A program made the position numbers and the translations under genes. A stretch of 47,387 bases of DNA. Source: an uncultured Clostridia bacterium (GTDB lineage: Bacteria; Bacillota; Clostridia; Lachnospirales; CAG-274). Under the pieces are notes generated by a model. That model searched no databases. It had not been told where the DNA came from and saw nothing but the letters and a program-made list of their open reading frames with translations. Shown here in pieces: positions 17,201 through 26,164 of the stretch. Location: assembly GCA_944376805.1 (NCBI GenBank), contig CALWDX010000078.1, positions 1-47,387 on the forward strand, read 5' to 3'. The first letter of the stretch is position 1; each line of letters begins with the position of its first letter.

Positions 17201-18010
17201 ATATCTATTGCTAAACCTAAAGTATTTATACCAGTATTCCCTGGTACAAATTGTGAATATGACTTAAAAAGAGCTTTTGAAAAAGCAGGTGGAGAAGTAG
17301 AAACATTTGTATTTAAAAATCTTGATAGTAATGGTATAAAACAATCTATTGAAAAAATGGTAAAAATAATAGATAATTCTCAAATTGTTATGATACCTGG
17401 AGGATTTAGTGCAGGTGATGAACCAGATGGTTCTGGTAAATTTATTGCATCTATATTTAGAAATCCAAGAATAAAAGAAAGTGTAATGAATTTACTTAAT
17501 AATAGAGATGGTTTAATGTTAGGTATTTGTAACGGTTTCCAAGCACTTATAAAACTTGGGCTTGTACCTTATGGTGAAATAAGAGATATGACAGAAGATG
17601 CACCAACATTAACATTTAATACAATAGGTAGACATATTTCTTGTCTTGCTACAACAAAAATAACTTCTAATAAATCACCTTGGTTATATAATTGTAATGT
17701 AGGTGATACACACAAAATACCATTTTCACACGGTGAAGGTAGATTTGTTGCTACTGAAAAAGTAATGAAACAACTTATTGAAAATGGACAGATAGCAACA
17801 CAATATGTAGATAAAAATAATAATCCTACATATGATATTAAATTTAACCCTAATGGTTCTATGCTTGCAATAGAAGGTATAACAAGCCCAGATGGACGTG
17901 TATTTGGTAAAATGGGACACTCTGAAAGAATTGGAAATGGACTTTACAAAAATGTAATAGGTGAAAAAGACCAAAAAATATTTGAGGCTGGTATCAATTA
18001 TTTTAAATAA
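14261..18010 (+). CDS. purL: Phosphoribosylformylglycinamidine synthase, single-chain form
   Basis: A 1,249-residue PurL that joins the synthetase and glutaminase parts in one chain, converting FGAR to FGAM with ATP and glutamine in purine synthesis. The central synthetase region contains the motif DTYWSDHCRHTTF (about residues 222-234), FKNETHNHPT and GCGGATGSS. The C-terminal class I glutaminase starts near residue 987 (VFIPVFPGTNCEYD), has its nucleophile at Cys1090 in GICNGFQ and the HSER segment near 1220. The start is ATG 14261, because AAAGGAG lies 9 bases upstream; the in-frame TTG at 14255 is too close. Other pur genes are not nearby. Many Bacilli instead use separate PurS, PurL and PurQ. 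Confidence 0.96.
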   Translation: MANIKRIFVEKKDGYNVEAKGLLKDFTQNLGIKNLEDVRILNRYDIQLKDESVYEDAKNTIFSEPPVDTVFEENIKLENNEFMFAVEYLPGQYDQRADSAIQCISLITEGEVSLVKNAKVFILKGNLNNEEIEKIKSYAINPVDSREASIEKPDHLDMEFAIPEDVEILNGFIDKTEEELEQFRQELGLAMNKEDLILCKDYFKNTENRNPSITEIKMIDTYWSDHCRHTTFATRLNNIEIEEGFYKKPIEDAYNTYLEERKVLYKDKQKDICLMDIAVMGMKALKAKGILKNLDESEEINACSIVVDVDVDGKNEEWLVMFKNETHNHPTEIEPFGGAATCLGGAIRDPLSGRSYVYQAMRVTGSGNPRTEIKDTLAGKLPQRTITKTAAHGYSSYGNQIGLATGLVAEIYDEDYVAKRMEIGAVIGANKKENVIRNVPKKGDVVILTGGRTGRDGCGGATGSSKEHTEESINNCGAEVQKGNAPTERKLQRLFRNPEVSKLIKRCNDFGAGGVSVAIGELSDGLDINLDLVPKKYEGLDGTELAISESQERMAVVVEEKDVEKFISFANEENLEAVVVAKVTDDRRLRMKWRGKEIVDLSRDFLDTNGATQNMDILVKMPNQKIEEKEDLTNIKQKWLNNLKDLNVCSQKGLSEMFDSTIGSGTVLMPFGGENQLTPPEAMVCKIPVLKGETNTTTIMSYGYNPQVAKWSPFHSSIYAVVESVSKIVATGGDYKNIKLTFQEYFEKLGNDKEKWGKPFSALIGALHAQLKLGIAAIGGKDSMSGTFKDMNVPPTLVSFALDVANVNNVISPEFKEVDNYIIKLTTNYDEYNLPIFEELTKNYEKLNNLIKDKKVLSASTIGFGGVASSISKMSLGNYIGANITLEKEVFNYNYGSFVLEVSKNVNIEEEFKGFTYEILGKTTKEENILVNNEIITLEEIQKVWFDTLEPIFPTKYYDKFDNIELEVKEYKVTEKRKSNISIAKPKVFIPVFPGTNCEYDLKRAFEKAGGEVETFVFKNLDSNGIKQSIEKMVKIIDNSQIVMIPGGFSAGDEPDGSGKFIASIFRNPRIKESVMNLLNNRDGLMLGICNGFQALIKLGLVPYGEIRDMTEDAPTLTFNTIGRHISCLATTKITSNKSPWLYNCNVGDTHKIPFSHGEGRFVATEKVMKQLIENGQIATQYVDKNNNPTYDIKFNPNGSMLAIEGITSPDGRVFGKMGHSERIGNGLYKNVIGEKDQKIFEAGINYFK

Positions 18011-18049
18011 TTAAAATAGTATAAAAGTTATTATAAAGGTGAAGATATT

Positions 18050-18532
18050 ATGGAAAATAATAAACAAATTTCAAATAAAGTTATGTATATAACATTTATG
18101 ATATTTATGCCAATTTTAATTGGTGCATCTTTCCCTATTTTTAATATAAAATTAAATAATAGAGAAATATTTTTAATAATTTTAGGTATAATAATAAATG
18201 TATTTGTAATAACAAATAATTTAGATAAAAATACAATTATTTCTACAGTAATGACTACAAGTATGCTTACATTAAGACCATTCTATATTATAATATTTAT
18301 AGGTTGTTTTATTTGTTTAATTAGAAATAAAAATTATTTCTATATGTATTTGTTTACTATTATTGTAACTTGTCTAGGTATGTTATTTAGATATATTATA
18401 GAATATGGTGAAATTTCTAATGTAAGAAATTTTACTATTATAAATATAACAAGTACATTAATTTTTATACCATTATTATCAATAATAGTATCTAAAATAA
18501 TTGATAAATTTTCACAAAGTGAAAAAAACTAA
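18050..18532 (+). CDS. Hypothetical membrane protein, 160 residues
   Basis: I recognise no family. AAAGGTGAAG precedes ATG 18050. The protein has about five hydrophobic segments (roughly 12-32, 40-57, 74-90, 95-113 and 125-148) and ends in a charged tail, DKFSQSEKN. It follows purL by 39 bases on the same strand and may be read from the same transcript. It contains no catalytic motif I can see. Confidence 0.75.
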   Translation: MENNKQISNKVMYITFMIFMPILIGASFPIFNIKLNNREIFLIILGIIINVFVITNNLDKNTIISTVMTTSMLTLRPFYIIIFIGCFICLIRNKNYFYMYLFTIIVTCLGMLFRYIIEYGEISNVRNFTIINITSTLIFIPLLSIIVSKIIDKFSQSEKN

Positions 18533-18562
18533 ATATTTTATAAAAAAGTGAGGTATTTTTAT

Positions 18563-18661
18563 ATGAAAGTTACAAGTGTTATTGTTAGTTCATTGTCATT
18601 ATTAATAAGTGGGTGTGCTTTAGCGTTTTCAATTGTAGCACTTGTTCACAAAAGAAAATAA
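18563..18661 (+). CDS. Small membrane or lipoprotein-like peptide, 32 residues
   Basis: ATG 18563 follows GTGAGG by 9 bases. The product starts MKVTSVIVSSLSLLISGC and ends in HKRK. It consists of one hydrophobic helix of about 24 residues. LISGC resembles a lipobox, but only 14 residues follow the Cys, so a mature lipoprotein would be a very short peptide. A plain single-pass membrane peptide is equally possible. It is placed just ahead of the gap promoter region. Confidence 0.5.
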   Translation: MKVTSVIVSSLSLLISGCALAFSIVALVHKRK

Positions 18662-18706
18662 AAATGAAAAAATTGTTAAAAAGTTATTTATCTTATTGAT
18701 AATTTA

Positions 18707-18715
18707 TGTTATAAT
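18707..18715 (+). promoter_or_regulatory. Extended -10 promoter of gap
   Basis: TGTTATAAT (18707-18715) is an extended -10 box, part of the 11-mer TATGTTATAAT shared with the rplS and pgk promoters. No good -35 lies 16-18 bases upstream, so the TG extension probably compensates. The exact 12-mer TTGTTAAAAAGT occurs on both sides of it, at 18673-18684 and 18726-18737. Confidence 0.6.
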
Positions 18716-18727
18716 ATGTATATAGTT

Positions 18728-18759
18728 GTTAAAAAGTAGTTATATTTCTATTTTTTAAC
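18728..18759 (+). other. Hairpin in the gap 5' untranslated region
   Basis: GTTAAAAAGTAG (18728-18739) pairs over 12 positions, including one G-U, with CTATTTTTTAAC (18748-18759) around an 8-base loop. It sits at the very 5' end of the predicted gap transcript, about 15 bases before the ribosome binding site. It may stabilise the mRNA or act in control; a T-run in its 3' arm also allows attenuation. Confidence 0.45.
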
Positions 18760-18777
18760 CTTAATCTTTAAAATTAG

Positions 18778-19791
<1,014 letters not shown>

Positions 19792-19810
19792 TCTTAAAGA
19801 TTAATATATT

Positions 19811-19846
19811 TAACCCCATAGCTTAAGCTATGGGGTTTATTTTTAT
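19811..19846. terminator. Strong terminator of gap
   Basis: AACCCCATAGCTT and AAGCTATGGGGTT form a perfect inverted repeat (19812-19837) followed by TATTTTTAT. Being palindromic with A-rich sequence upstream, it may also end transcripts of the minus-strand gene at 19853. Confidence 0.9.
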
Positions 19847-19852
19847 ATAATT

Positions 19853-20200
19853 TTAATAGTAATCATATAAAAGAAAATTTATAAAAGTAGAATTTATAAA
19901 CAATAATATAATTATAATAGTTATAATAGAAATCCAAAAATAAACTTTTAAATATCTATAATAAAATTTATTTATATTTTCATAAGTTTTATTTCTGTTT
20001 GAAAATATATAAAAACATAAACCAATAAAACCAGCAAAAATAAATAGTATAAGCCATAACATTGGTTCATTATTTTTTTGTTTAGCATCTTTATATATAC
20101 AATACATTGACAAAATATTTAATATCCAAGATACAACAAATATTATTGTAAATAACATAATAAATATAGTAAATATAGCAACTTCTGAAATAAAAATCAA
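19853..20200 (-). CDS. Hypothetical membrane protein with PLDc_N-like pattern
   Basis: Up to 115 residues with three hydrophobic segments. The stretch ILSMYCIYKDAKQKNNEP followed by LWLILFIFAGFIGLCFYIF resembles the two-helix phospholipase D N-terminal (PLDc_N) type found in many small Firmicute membrane proteins. The start is uncertain. AAGGAG directly abuts TTG 20200, leaving no spacer; the ATT codons just downstream are spaced better but rare, and ATG 20158 has no ribosome binding site. It lies downstream of the SHOCT-like gene, from which it is separated by a terminator hairpin. Function unknown. Confidence 0.6.
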   Translation of the reverse strand: MIFISEVAIFTIFIMLFTIIFVVSWILNILSMYCIYKDAKQKNNEPMLWLILFIFAGFIGLCFYIFSNRNKTYENINKFYYRYLKVYFWISIITIIIILLFINSTFINFLLYDYY

Positions 20201-20236
20201 CTCCTTAAATTTATTTTTAGATTATTATTATAACAT

Positions 20237-20273
20237 AAAAATAGCTACAAATAAATAATTGTAGCTATTTTTG
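20237..20273 (-). terminator. Terminator of the minus-strand SHOCT-like gene
   Basis: AAAAATAGCTACAA pairs with TTGTAGCTATTTTT across ATAAATAA. On the minus strand it lies 12 bases after the stop at 20285 and ends in a T-run. Confidence 0.8.
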
Positions 20274-20284
20274 TAAAAAAATGT

Positions 20285-20659
20285 TTAGTTATTATTTTTA
20301 TTTTCATTATTATCTTTATTATCTTCTTCTGGTTCAACAGGATTTATATGAATAACATTATCATTTTTATTTTGATTATCATTTTGCATAGTTGTATTTG
20401 AATTAAAGAAATCTTTTACAGATTTTGTTAAATCATCAAATATTTCTTCTGTTTTATTGAAAAATGCTTGTGTATTTTGTTTAATTTTTTGTGTATTAGG
20501 TTTAGACATATTATTTATTTTATATTTTAAATCATGTGCAAAATCATCAAAATTAGAAGAATTATTTTTATTTATAGCATTTAAAAGTTTAACACCATCA
20601 TCAACAGTTATTTTACCATCTTTAACCATTTCTAAAATCATCATTCTTTCATTTGTCAT
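20285..20659 (-). CDS. SHOCT-like small protein with Asn/Asp-rich tail
   Basis: 124 residues from ATG 20659, chosen because GGAGGTAATAAAT is directly upstream; a start at 20674 would overlap that site. The N-terminus NERMMILEMVKDGKITVDDGVKLLNAI matches the short helical SHOCT-like pattern (EKLxILxMVxEGKITVEEAxxLLxAL) often found at the N-terminus of YvlB-type or anti-sigma-like proteins. The rest is a helical linker and then a low-complexity Asn/Asp/Glu/Lys tail (about 90-124). Soluble, no membrane segment. It is divergently placed from pgk. Role unknown; protein-protein interaction is likely. Confidence 0.72.
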   Translation of the reverse strand: MTNERMMILEMVKDGKITVDDGVKLLNAINKNNSSNFDDFAHDLKYKINNMSKPNTQKIKQNTQAFFNKTEEIFDDLTKSVKDFFNSNTTMQNDNQNKNDNVIHINPVEPEEDNKDNNENKNNN

Positions 20660-20996
20660 ATTTATTACCTCCATATAAAATATTTATTTATATTCTATTA
20701 TACGATAATAAATTAATAAAGTTTATTAATTATAATAAAATATAAATAATAACTTAAAAATATTATTTTATACATTAAAAATTAATATTTTTATTATAAT
20801 AATTTAAAATTGTGTGTTATTAATAAAAATATACAATAAAATATATAAAAAATTGTATAAAAAATGTAAAGCAAAAATTTGTCAAATATGTTATAATATT
20901 ATCAATGTGATTAATGTGTTATAAATTAATAATATTAATCATAATTTAAAATTTAGTAGCACAAAATGTTGTGTATTTTGAAAGGGGAATTTACTT
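20660..20996 (+). promoter_or_regulatory. pgk promoter and leader in a 337-base gene-free stretch
   Basis: The stretch holds no gene. On the plus strand TGTTATAAT (20889-20897) is an extended -10 box without a well-spaced -35; TTGTCA at 20879 is only 7 bases away. Downstream, in the predicted leader, TGATTAAT (20908-20915) can pair with ATTAATCA (20934-20941), and CACAA-AATG-TTGTG (20960-20973) forms a small perfect hairpin or operator before the GAAAGGGG site. On the minus side there is a possible TATAAT at 20702-20697 for the SHOCT-like gene, without a good -35. The remainder is AT-rich sequence in which I see nothing. Confidence 0.55.
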
Positions 20997-22184
20997 ATGT
21001 TAAATAAAAAATCTGTTGATGATTTACAAGTAAAAGGAAAAAGAGTATTAGTAAGATGTGACTTTAATGTACCATTAAAAGATGGTGTTATTACAGATGA
21101 AAATAGAATAGTTGCAGCTCTTCCAACAATAAATAAATTAATAAATGAAGGTGCAAAAGTTATTTTATGTTCTCATTTAGGTAAACCTAAAGAGCCTACT
21201 CCAAGTGCATCTTTAGCACCAGTTGCTACTAGATTATCAGAAAAATTAGGTAAAACAGTTGTTTTTGCGGCAGATGATACAGTAGTAGGTGAAAATGCTA
21301 GAAAAGCTGTTGAAGCTATGCAAGATGGTGATGTTGTTTTATTAGAAAACACTAGATTTAGAAAAGAAGAAACTAAAAATGTAGAAGAATTTAGTAAAGA
21401 ACTTGCTAGTCTTTGTGATGTATATGTAAATGATGCTTTTGGTTCTTCTCATAGAGCACACTGTTCAACAGTTGGTGTTACAAACTTTGTTTCTGAATCT
21501 GCTGTTGGTTACTTAATGGACAAAGAAATTTCTTACTTAGGTAATGCTGTAAACAATCCAGAAAGACCTTTTGTAGCTATTTTAGGTGGTGCAAAAGTTT
21601 CTGATAAAATTAATGTTATTAACAACTTACTTGAAAAAGTTGATACATTAATCATTGGTGGTGGTATGGCTTATACATTTATGAAAGCTAATGGTCTTGA
21701 AGTTGGTAACTCTTTATTAGAAGCTGACAAAGTAGACTATGCTAAAGAAATGATGGAAAAAGCTAAAGAAAAAGGTGTTAACTTCTTAATTCCTGTTGAT
21801 ACAGTTGTTACACAAGAATTTAAAAACGATACAGAATTTAAAACAGTTGAAGGTGGTATTCCAGAAGGTTGGCAAGGTCTTGACATTGGCGAAAAAACTA
21901 GAGAATTATTTGCTAATGCAATAAAAGATGCTAAAACTGTTGTTTGGAATGGACCTATGGGTGTATTTGAATTTGAAAACTTTGCTAAAGGTACTATTGC
22001 AGTAGCTGAAGCTTTAGCTAATATTGATGCTACTACTATTATTGGTGGTGGTGATTCAGCAGCAGCTGTTAACTTACTTGGATTTGGTGATAAAATGAGC
22101 CACATTTCAACTGGTGGTGGTGCTTCTTTAGAATTCTTAGAAGGTAAAGAATTACCAGGTGTTGTTGCAGCAGACGATAAATAA
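20997..22184 (+). CDS. pgk: Phosphoglycerate kinase
   Basis: A 395-residue two-domain kinase, of normal length, that transfers phosphate from 1,3-bisphosphoglycerate to ADP. Visible are [12 protein letters not shown] (18-29) with the substrate-site Arg/Asp/Asn, SHLGKP (59-64), the hinge region, and the nucleotide-loop GGGDSAAAV near 350. The start is ATG 20997, with GAAAGGGG 8 bases upstream. It is the first gene of pgk-tpiA-gpmI, followed by a hairpin without a T-run rather than a true terminator. Confidence 0.98.
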   Translation: MLNKKSVDDLQVKGKRVLVRCDFNVPLKDGVITDENRIVAALPTINKLINEGAKVILCSHLGKPKEPTPSASLAPVATRLSEKLGKTVVFAADDTVVGENARKAVEAMQDGDVVLLENTRFRKEETKNVEEFSKELASLCDVYVNDAFGSSHRAHCSTVGVTNFVSESAVGYLMDKEISYLGNAVNNPERPFVAILGGAKVSDKINVINNLLEKVDTLIIGGGMAYTFMKANGLEVGNSLLEADKVDYAKEMMEKAKEKGVNFLIPVDTVVTQEFKNDTEFKTVEGGIPEGWQGLDIGEKTRELFANAIKDAKTVVWNGPMGVFEFENFAKGTIAVAEALANIDATTIIGGGDSAAAVNLLGFGDKMSHISTGGGASLEFLEGKELPGVVAADDK

Positions 22185-22206
22185 TATATATAAATTTATT
22201 TTATAG

Positions 22207-22228
22207 GCTAAGGCTTTTTAGCCTTAGC
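22207..22228 (+). other. Intercistronic hairpin between pgk and tpiA
   Basis: GCTAAGGC (22207-22214) pairs perfectly with GCCTTAGC (22221-22228) around a short T-rich loop. No T-run follows, so it looks like an RNA-processing or stabilising element, or a weak terminator, within the operon. Confidence 0.55.
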
Positions 22229-22251
22229 TTATATATTATATGGAGGATATT

Positions 22252-22995
22252 ATGAAAAAAAAAATTATTGCAGGTAACTGGAAAATGAATAAAAACCACA
22301 ATGAAGCTGTTGAGCTTATCAACACTTTAAAAAGTGGTATTGATACAGATAAAAGTGATGTAGTTGTTTGTGTTCCTTTTGTAGATTTAATGTCTGTTTC
22401 AGAAGCTATTAAAGGTACAAATATTAATCTTGGTGCTCAAAATATGCACTTTGAAGAATCTGGTGCTTATACTGGTGAAATTGCACCATCTATGCTTAAA
22501 GAATTAGGTGTAAAATATGTTATTATTGGACACTCTGAAAGAAGAGCATATTTTGGGGAAACTGATGAAGTAGTAAACAAAAAAGTTAAAAAAGCATTAG
22601 AACACGATATAGTTCCTATTTTATGTGTTGGTGAAACTCTTGAAGAAAGAGAACTTGACATTACTATTGAATTAGTAAGAGTACAAGTTAAAAAAGCTTT
22701 TGCAGGTATTTCTAAAGAAGATGCTACTAAAGTTGTTATTGCTTATGAGCCAATTTGGGCTATTGGTACTGGTAAAGTTGCAACTAAAGAACAAGCTGAA
22801 GAAGTTTGTGCTGAAGTTAGAAAAGTTGTAGCTGAAGTATATGGTCAAGAAGTAGCAGACGTTATTAGAATTCAATATGGCGGAAGTGTTACAGGTGATA
22901 GTGCTAACGAATTATTCAATATGCCAAATATTGATGGTGGATTAGTTGGTGGTGCTTCTCTTAAAGAAGACTTTATTAAAGTTGTAAATTATTAA
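22252..22995 (+). CDS. tpiA: Triosephosphate isomerase
   Basis: The 247-residue TIM-barrel enzyme interconverts dihydroxyacetone phosphate and glyceraldehyde-3-phosphate. Motifs: AGNWKMNK with the catalytic Asn/Lys near the N-terminus, IGHSERR with the catalytic His near residue 94, [12 protein letters not shown] with the catalytic Glu near 166, and the phosphate-binding YGGSV near 207-211. The start is ATG 22252, because GGAGG (22242-22246) lies just upstream; an ATG at 22240 would overlap that site. Confidence 0.98.
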   Translation: MKKKIIAGNWKMNKNHNEAVELINTLKSGIDTDKSDVVVCVPFVDLMSVSEAIKGTNINLGAQNMHFEESGAYTGEIAPSMLKELGVKYVIIGHSERRAYFGETDEVVNKKVKKALEHDIVPILCVGETLEERELDITIELVRVQVKKAFAGISKEDATKVVIAYEPIWAIGTGKVATKEQAEEVCAEVRKVVAEVYGQEVADVIRIQYGGSVTGDSANELFNMPNIDGGLVGGASLKEDFIKVVNY

Positions 22996-23013
22996 TTTTA
23001 TAAGGAGCTAAAT

Positions 23014-24555
23014 ATGAGTAAAAAAACTACTGTTTTAATGATATTAGACGGTTTTGGTATAAATGAAAAAACTGAAGGTAATGCAATTAAACTTGCAAAT
23101 ACTCCTAATATTGACAAAATAGCTAATGAATATCCTTGCGTTAAAGGAAATGCTAGTGGATTATTTGTTGGTTTACCAGATGGTCAAATGGGTAACTCTG
23201 AAGTTGGACATTTAAATATGGGTGCTGGTAGAATTGTTTACCAAGAACTTACTAGAATAACTAAATCTATCCAAGATGGAGACTTTTTTGAAAATAGTGT
23301 ATTAAAAGGTGCTATGGATAATTGTAAAGAAAGAAATAGTGCATTACATTTAATGGGTCTTTTATCTAGTGGTGGTGTTCATAGTCATAATGAGCATTTA
23401 TATGGTTTATTAAAAATGGCTAAAATGAATGGTATTGAAAAAGTATATATTCACGCATTTTTAGATGGTAGAGACACACCTCCAACTTCTGGTAAAGGTT
23501 TCTTAGAAGAATTACAAGCTAAAATTAATGAAATAGGTGTTGGTAAAATAGCTACACTTAGTGGAAGATATTATGCAATGGATAGAGATAATCGTTGGGA
23601 AAGAGTAGAACACGCTTATAACGCTATGGTTATGGGTAAAGGTGATAGTACAGACAATGTTATTTCTTACATTGAAAATTCTTATTCTAAAGATGTAAAT
23701 GATGAGTTTGTAGTTCCTACTGTTGTTACAGAAAACGATATGCCAGTAGCTACTATAAATGAAAATGATTCTGTTATTTTCTTTAACTATCGTCCAGATA
23801 GAGCTAGAGAAATGACAAGAGCATTTTGTGATGAAGAATTTACAGGTTTTGATAGAGCTAAAGGATATTTCAATACAAAATTTGTTACTTTTACAGATTA
23901 TGATTCTTCTATAAAAAATAAAGAAGTTGTTTTCTTAAAAGAAAGTTTAACAAATACTTTTGGTGAATACATATCTAATTTAGGTCTTACTCAATTAAGA
24001 CTTGCTGAAACTGAAAAATATGCTCATGTTACATTTTTCTTTAATGGTGGTGTAGAAGAACCATACAAAAATGAAGATAGAATTTTAATTCCTTCACCAC
24101 AAGTTGCTACTTATGACTTACAACCAGAAATGAGTGCTAAAGAAGTTACAGAAAAATTAACTGAAAATATTGCAAGTGGTAAATATGATTTAATTATTGT
24201 AAACTATGCTAATCCAGATATGGTAGGACATACAGGTGTTATAGATGCTGCTGTTAAAGCTATTGAGTATGTAGATGAGTGTATAGGTAAAGTTGTTGAT
24301 ACTGTTGTAGCAAATAATGCTCAAATGTTTATTTGTGCTGACCACGGTAATAGTGACCAGCTTATAGATTATACTACAAATGAGCCTTTTACAGCTCATA
24401 CAACAAATCCAGTACCATTTATTTTAGTAAACTGTGATAAAGCTAAAGGTCTTAAAGAAAATGGTAAACTTGCAGATATTGCACCAACTCTTTTAGATAT
24501 GATGAATTTAGAACAACCAAAAGAAATGACTGGTGAAAGTTTATTAATTAAATAA
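23014..24555 (+). CDS. gpmI: Phosphoglycerate mutase, 2,3-BPG-independent
   Basis: The 513-residue cofactor-independent mutase belongs to the alkaline-phosphatase superfamily and uses two metal ions. MILDGFG (9-15) supplies a metal-site Asp, and GNSEVGHLNMGAGR (60-73) contains the catalytic Ser62. The C-terminal ADHGN motif supplies further metal ligands (Asp and His). It isomerises 3- and 2-phosphoglycerate; Mn2+-dependent members in spore formers are pH-sensitive during sporulation (family knowledge). AAGGAG precedes ATG 23014. It follows tpiA by 18 bases and ends the operon before the eno promoter. Confidence 0.97.
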   Translation: MSKKTTVLMILDGFGINEKTEGNAIKLANTPNIDKIANEYPCVKGNASGLFVGLPDGQMGNSEVGHLNMGAGRIVYQELTRITKSIQDGDFFENSVLKGAMDNCKERNSALHLMGLLSSGGVHSHNEHLYGLLKMAKMNGIEKVYIHAFLDGRDTPPTSGKGFLEELQAKINEIGVGKIATLSGRYYAMDRDNRWERVEHAYNAMVMGKGDSTDNVISYIENSYSKDVNDEFVVPTVVTENDMPVATINENDSVIFFNYRPDRAREMTRAFCDEEFTGFDRAKGYFNTKFVTFTDYDSSIKNKEVVFLKESLTNTFGEYISNLGLTQLRLAETEKYAHVTFFFNGGVEEPYKNEDRILIPSPQVATYDLQPEMSAKEVTEKLTENIASGKYDLIIVNYANPDMVGHTGVIDAAVKAIEYVDECIGKVVDTVVANNAQMFICADHGNSDQLIDYTTNEPFTAHTTNPVPFILVNCDKAKGLKENGKLADIAPTLLDMMNLEQPKEMTGESLLIK

Positions 24556-24585
24556 ATAAATTTTAAAAAATATTGTGTTAAAATA

Positions 24586-24614
24586 TTGACATTATTTCCA
24601 TTTAAAGTTATTAT
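24586..24614 (+). promoter_or_regulatory. Promoter of eno
   Basis: TTGACA (24586-24591) and TATTAT (24609-24614) are separated by 17 bases. The predicted leader is about 45 bases. It lies in the 113-base gap between gpmI and eno. Confidence 0.75.
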
Positions 24615-24650
24615 TATATTATAACAAATTATTTTATACAACATAAATAG

Positions 24651-26009
<1,359 letters not shown>

Positions 26010-26021
26010 TTATTTTTAATT

Positions 26022-26056
26022 AAAAAGAGCTATGAATTTTTTCATAGCTCTTTTGG
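26022..26056 (+). terminator. Terminator of eno
   Basis: AAAAAGAGCTATGAA (26022-26036) pairs with TTCATAGCTCTTTT (26041-26054) around a TTTT loop. The 3' arm doubles as a T-run. Confidence 0.88.
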
Positions 26057-26064
26057 TACAAGTT

Positions 26065-26164
26065 TTATTTATAATACAAGATTAGAACGTTAGTTATAAT
26101 ATAAGATTATAAATTTAGTTATAATACAAGATTAGAACTTTAGTTATAATACAAAACTAGAAAT
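26065..26164. repeat. Four tandem 25-bp repeats between eno and the RNase H fusion gene
   Basis: Units are 26065-26089, 26090-26114, 26115-26139 and 26140-26164. Each begins TTAGTTATAATA (TTATTTATAATA in unit 1) and continues with CAAGATTAGAAC or a near copy. Units differ from one another at about three to seven positions. The array ends exactly at the stop codon of the minus-strand gene, and the next bases, TTATTTATAG, look like the beginning of a fifth unit, so the coding end may be built from the repeat. There are no spacers, so it is not a CRISPR array. Confidence 0.85.

Noticed and set aside
20879..20884. TTGTCA as the -35 box of pgk
   Set aside because: It is only 7 bases from the TATAAT at 20892, so it cannot pair with it; the extended -10 is the better explanation.
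26065..26164. CRISPR array
   Set aside because: The 25-bp units are contiguous without spacers and diverge between copies, and no cas genes are near.
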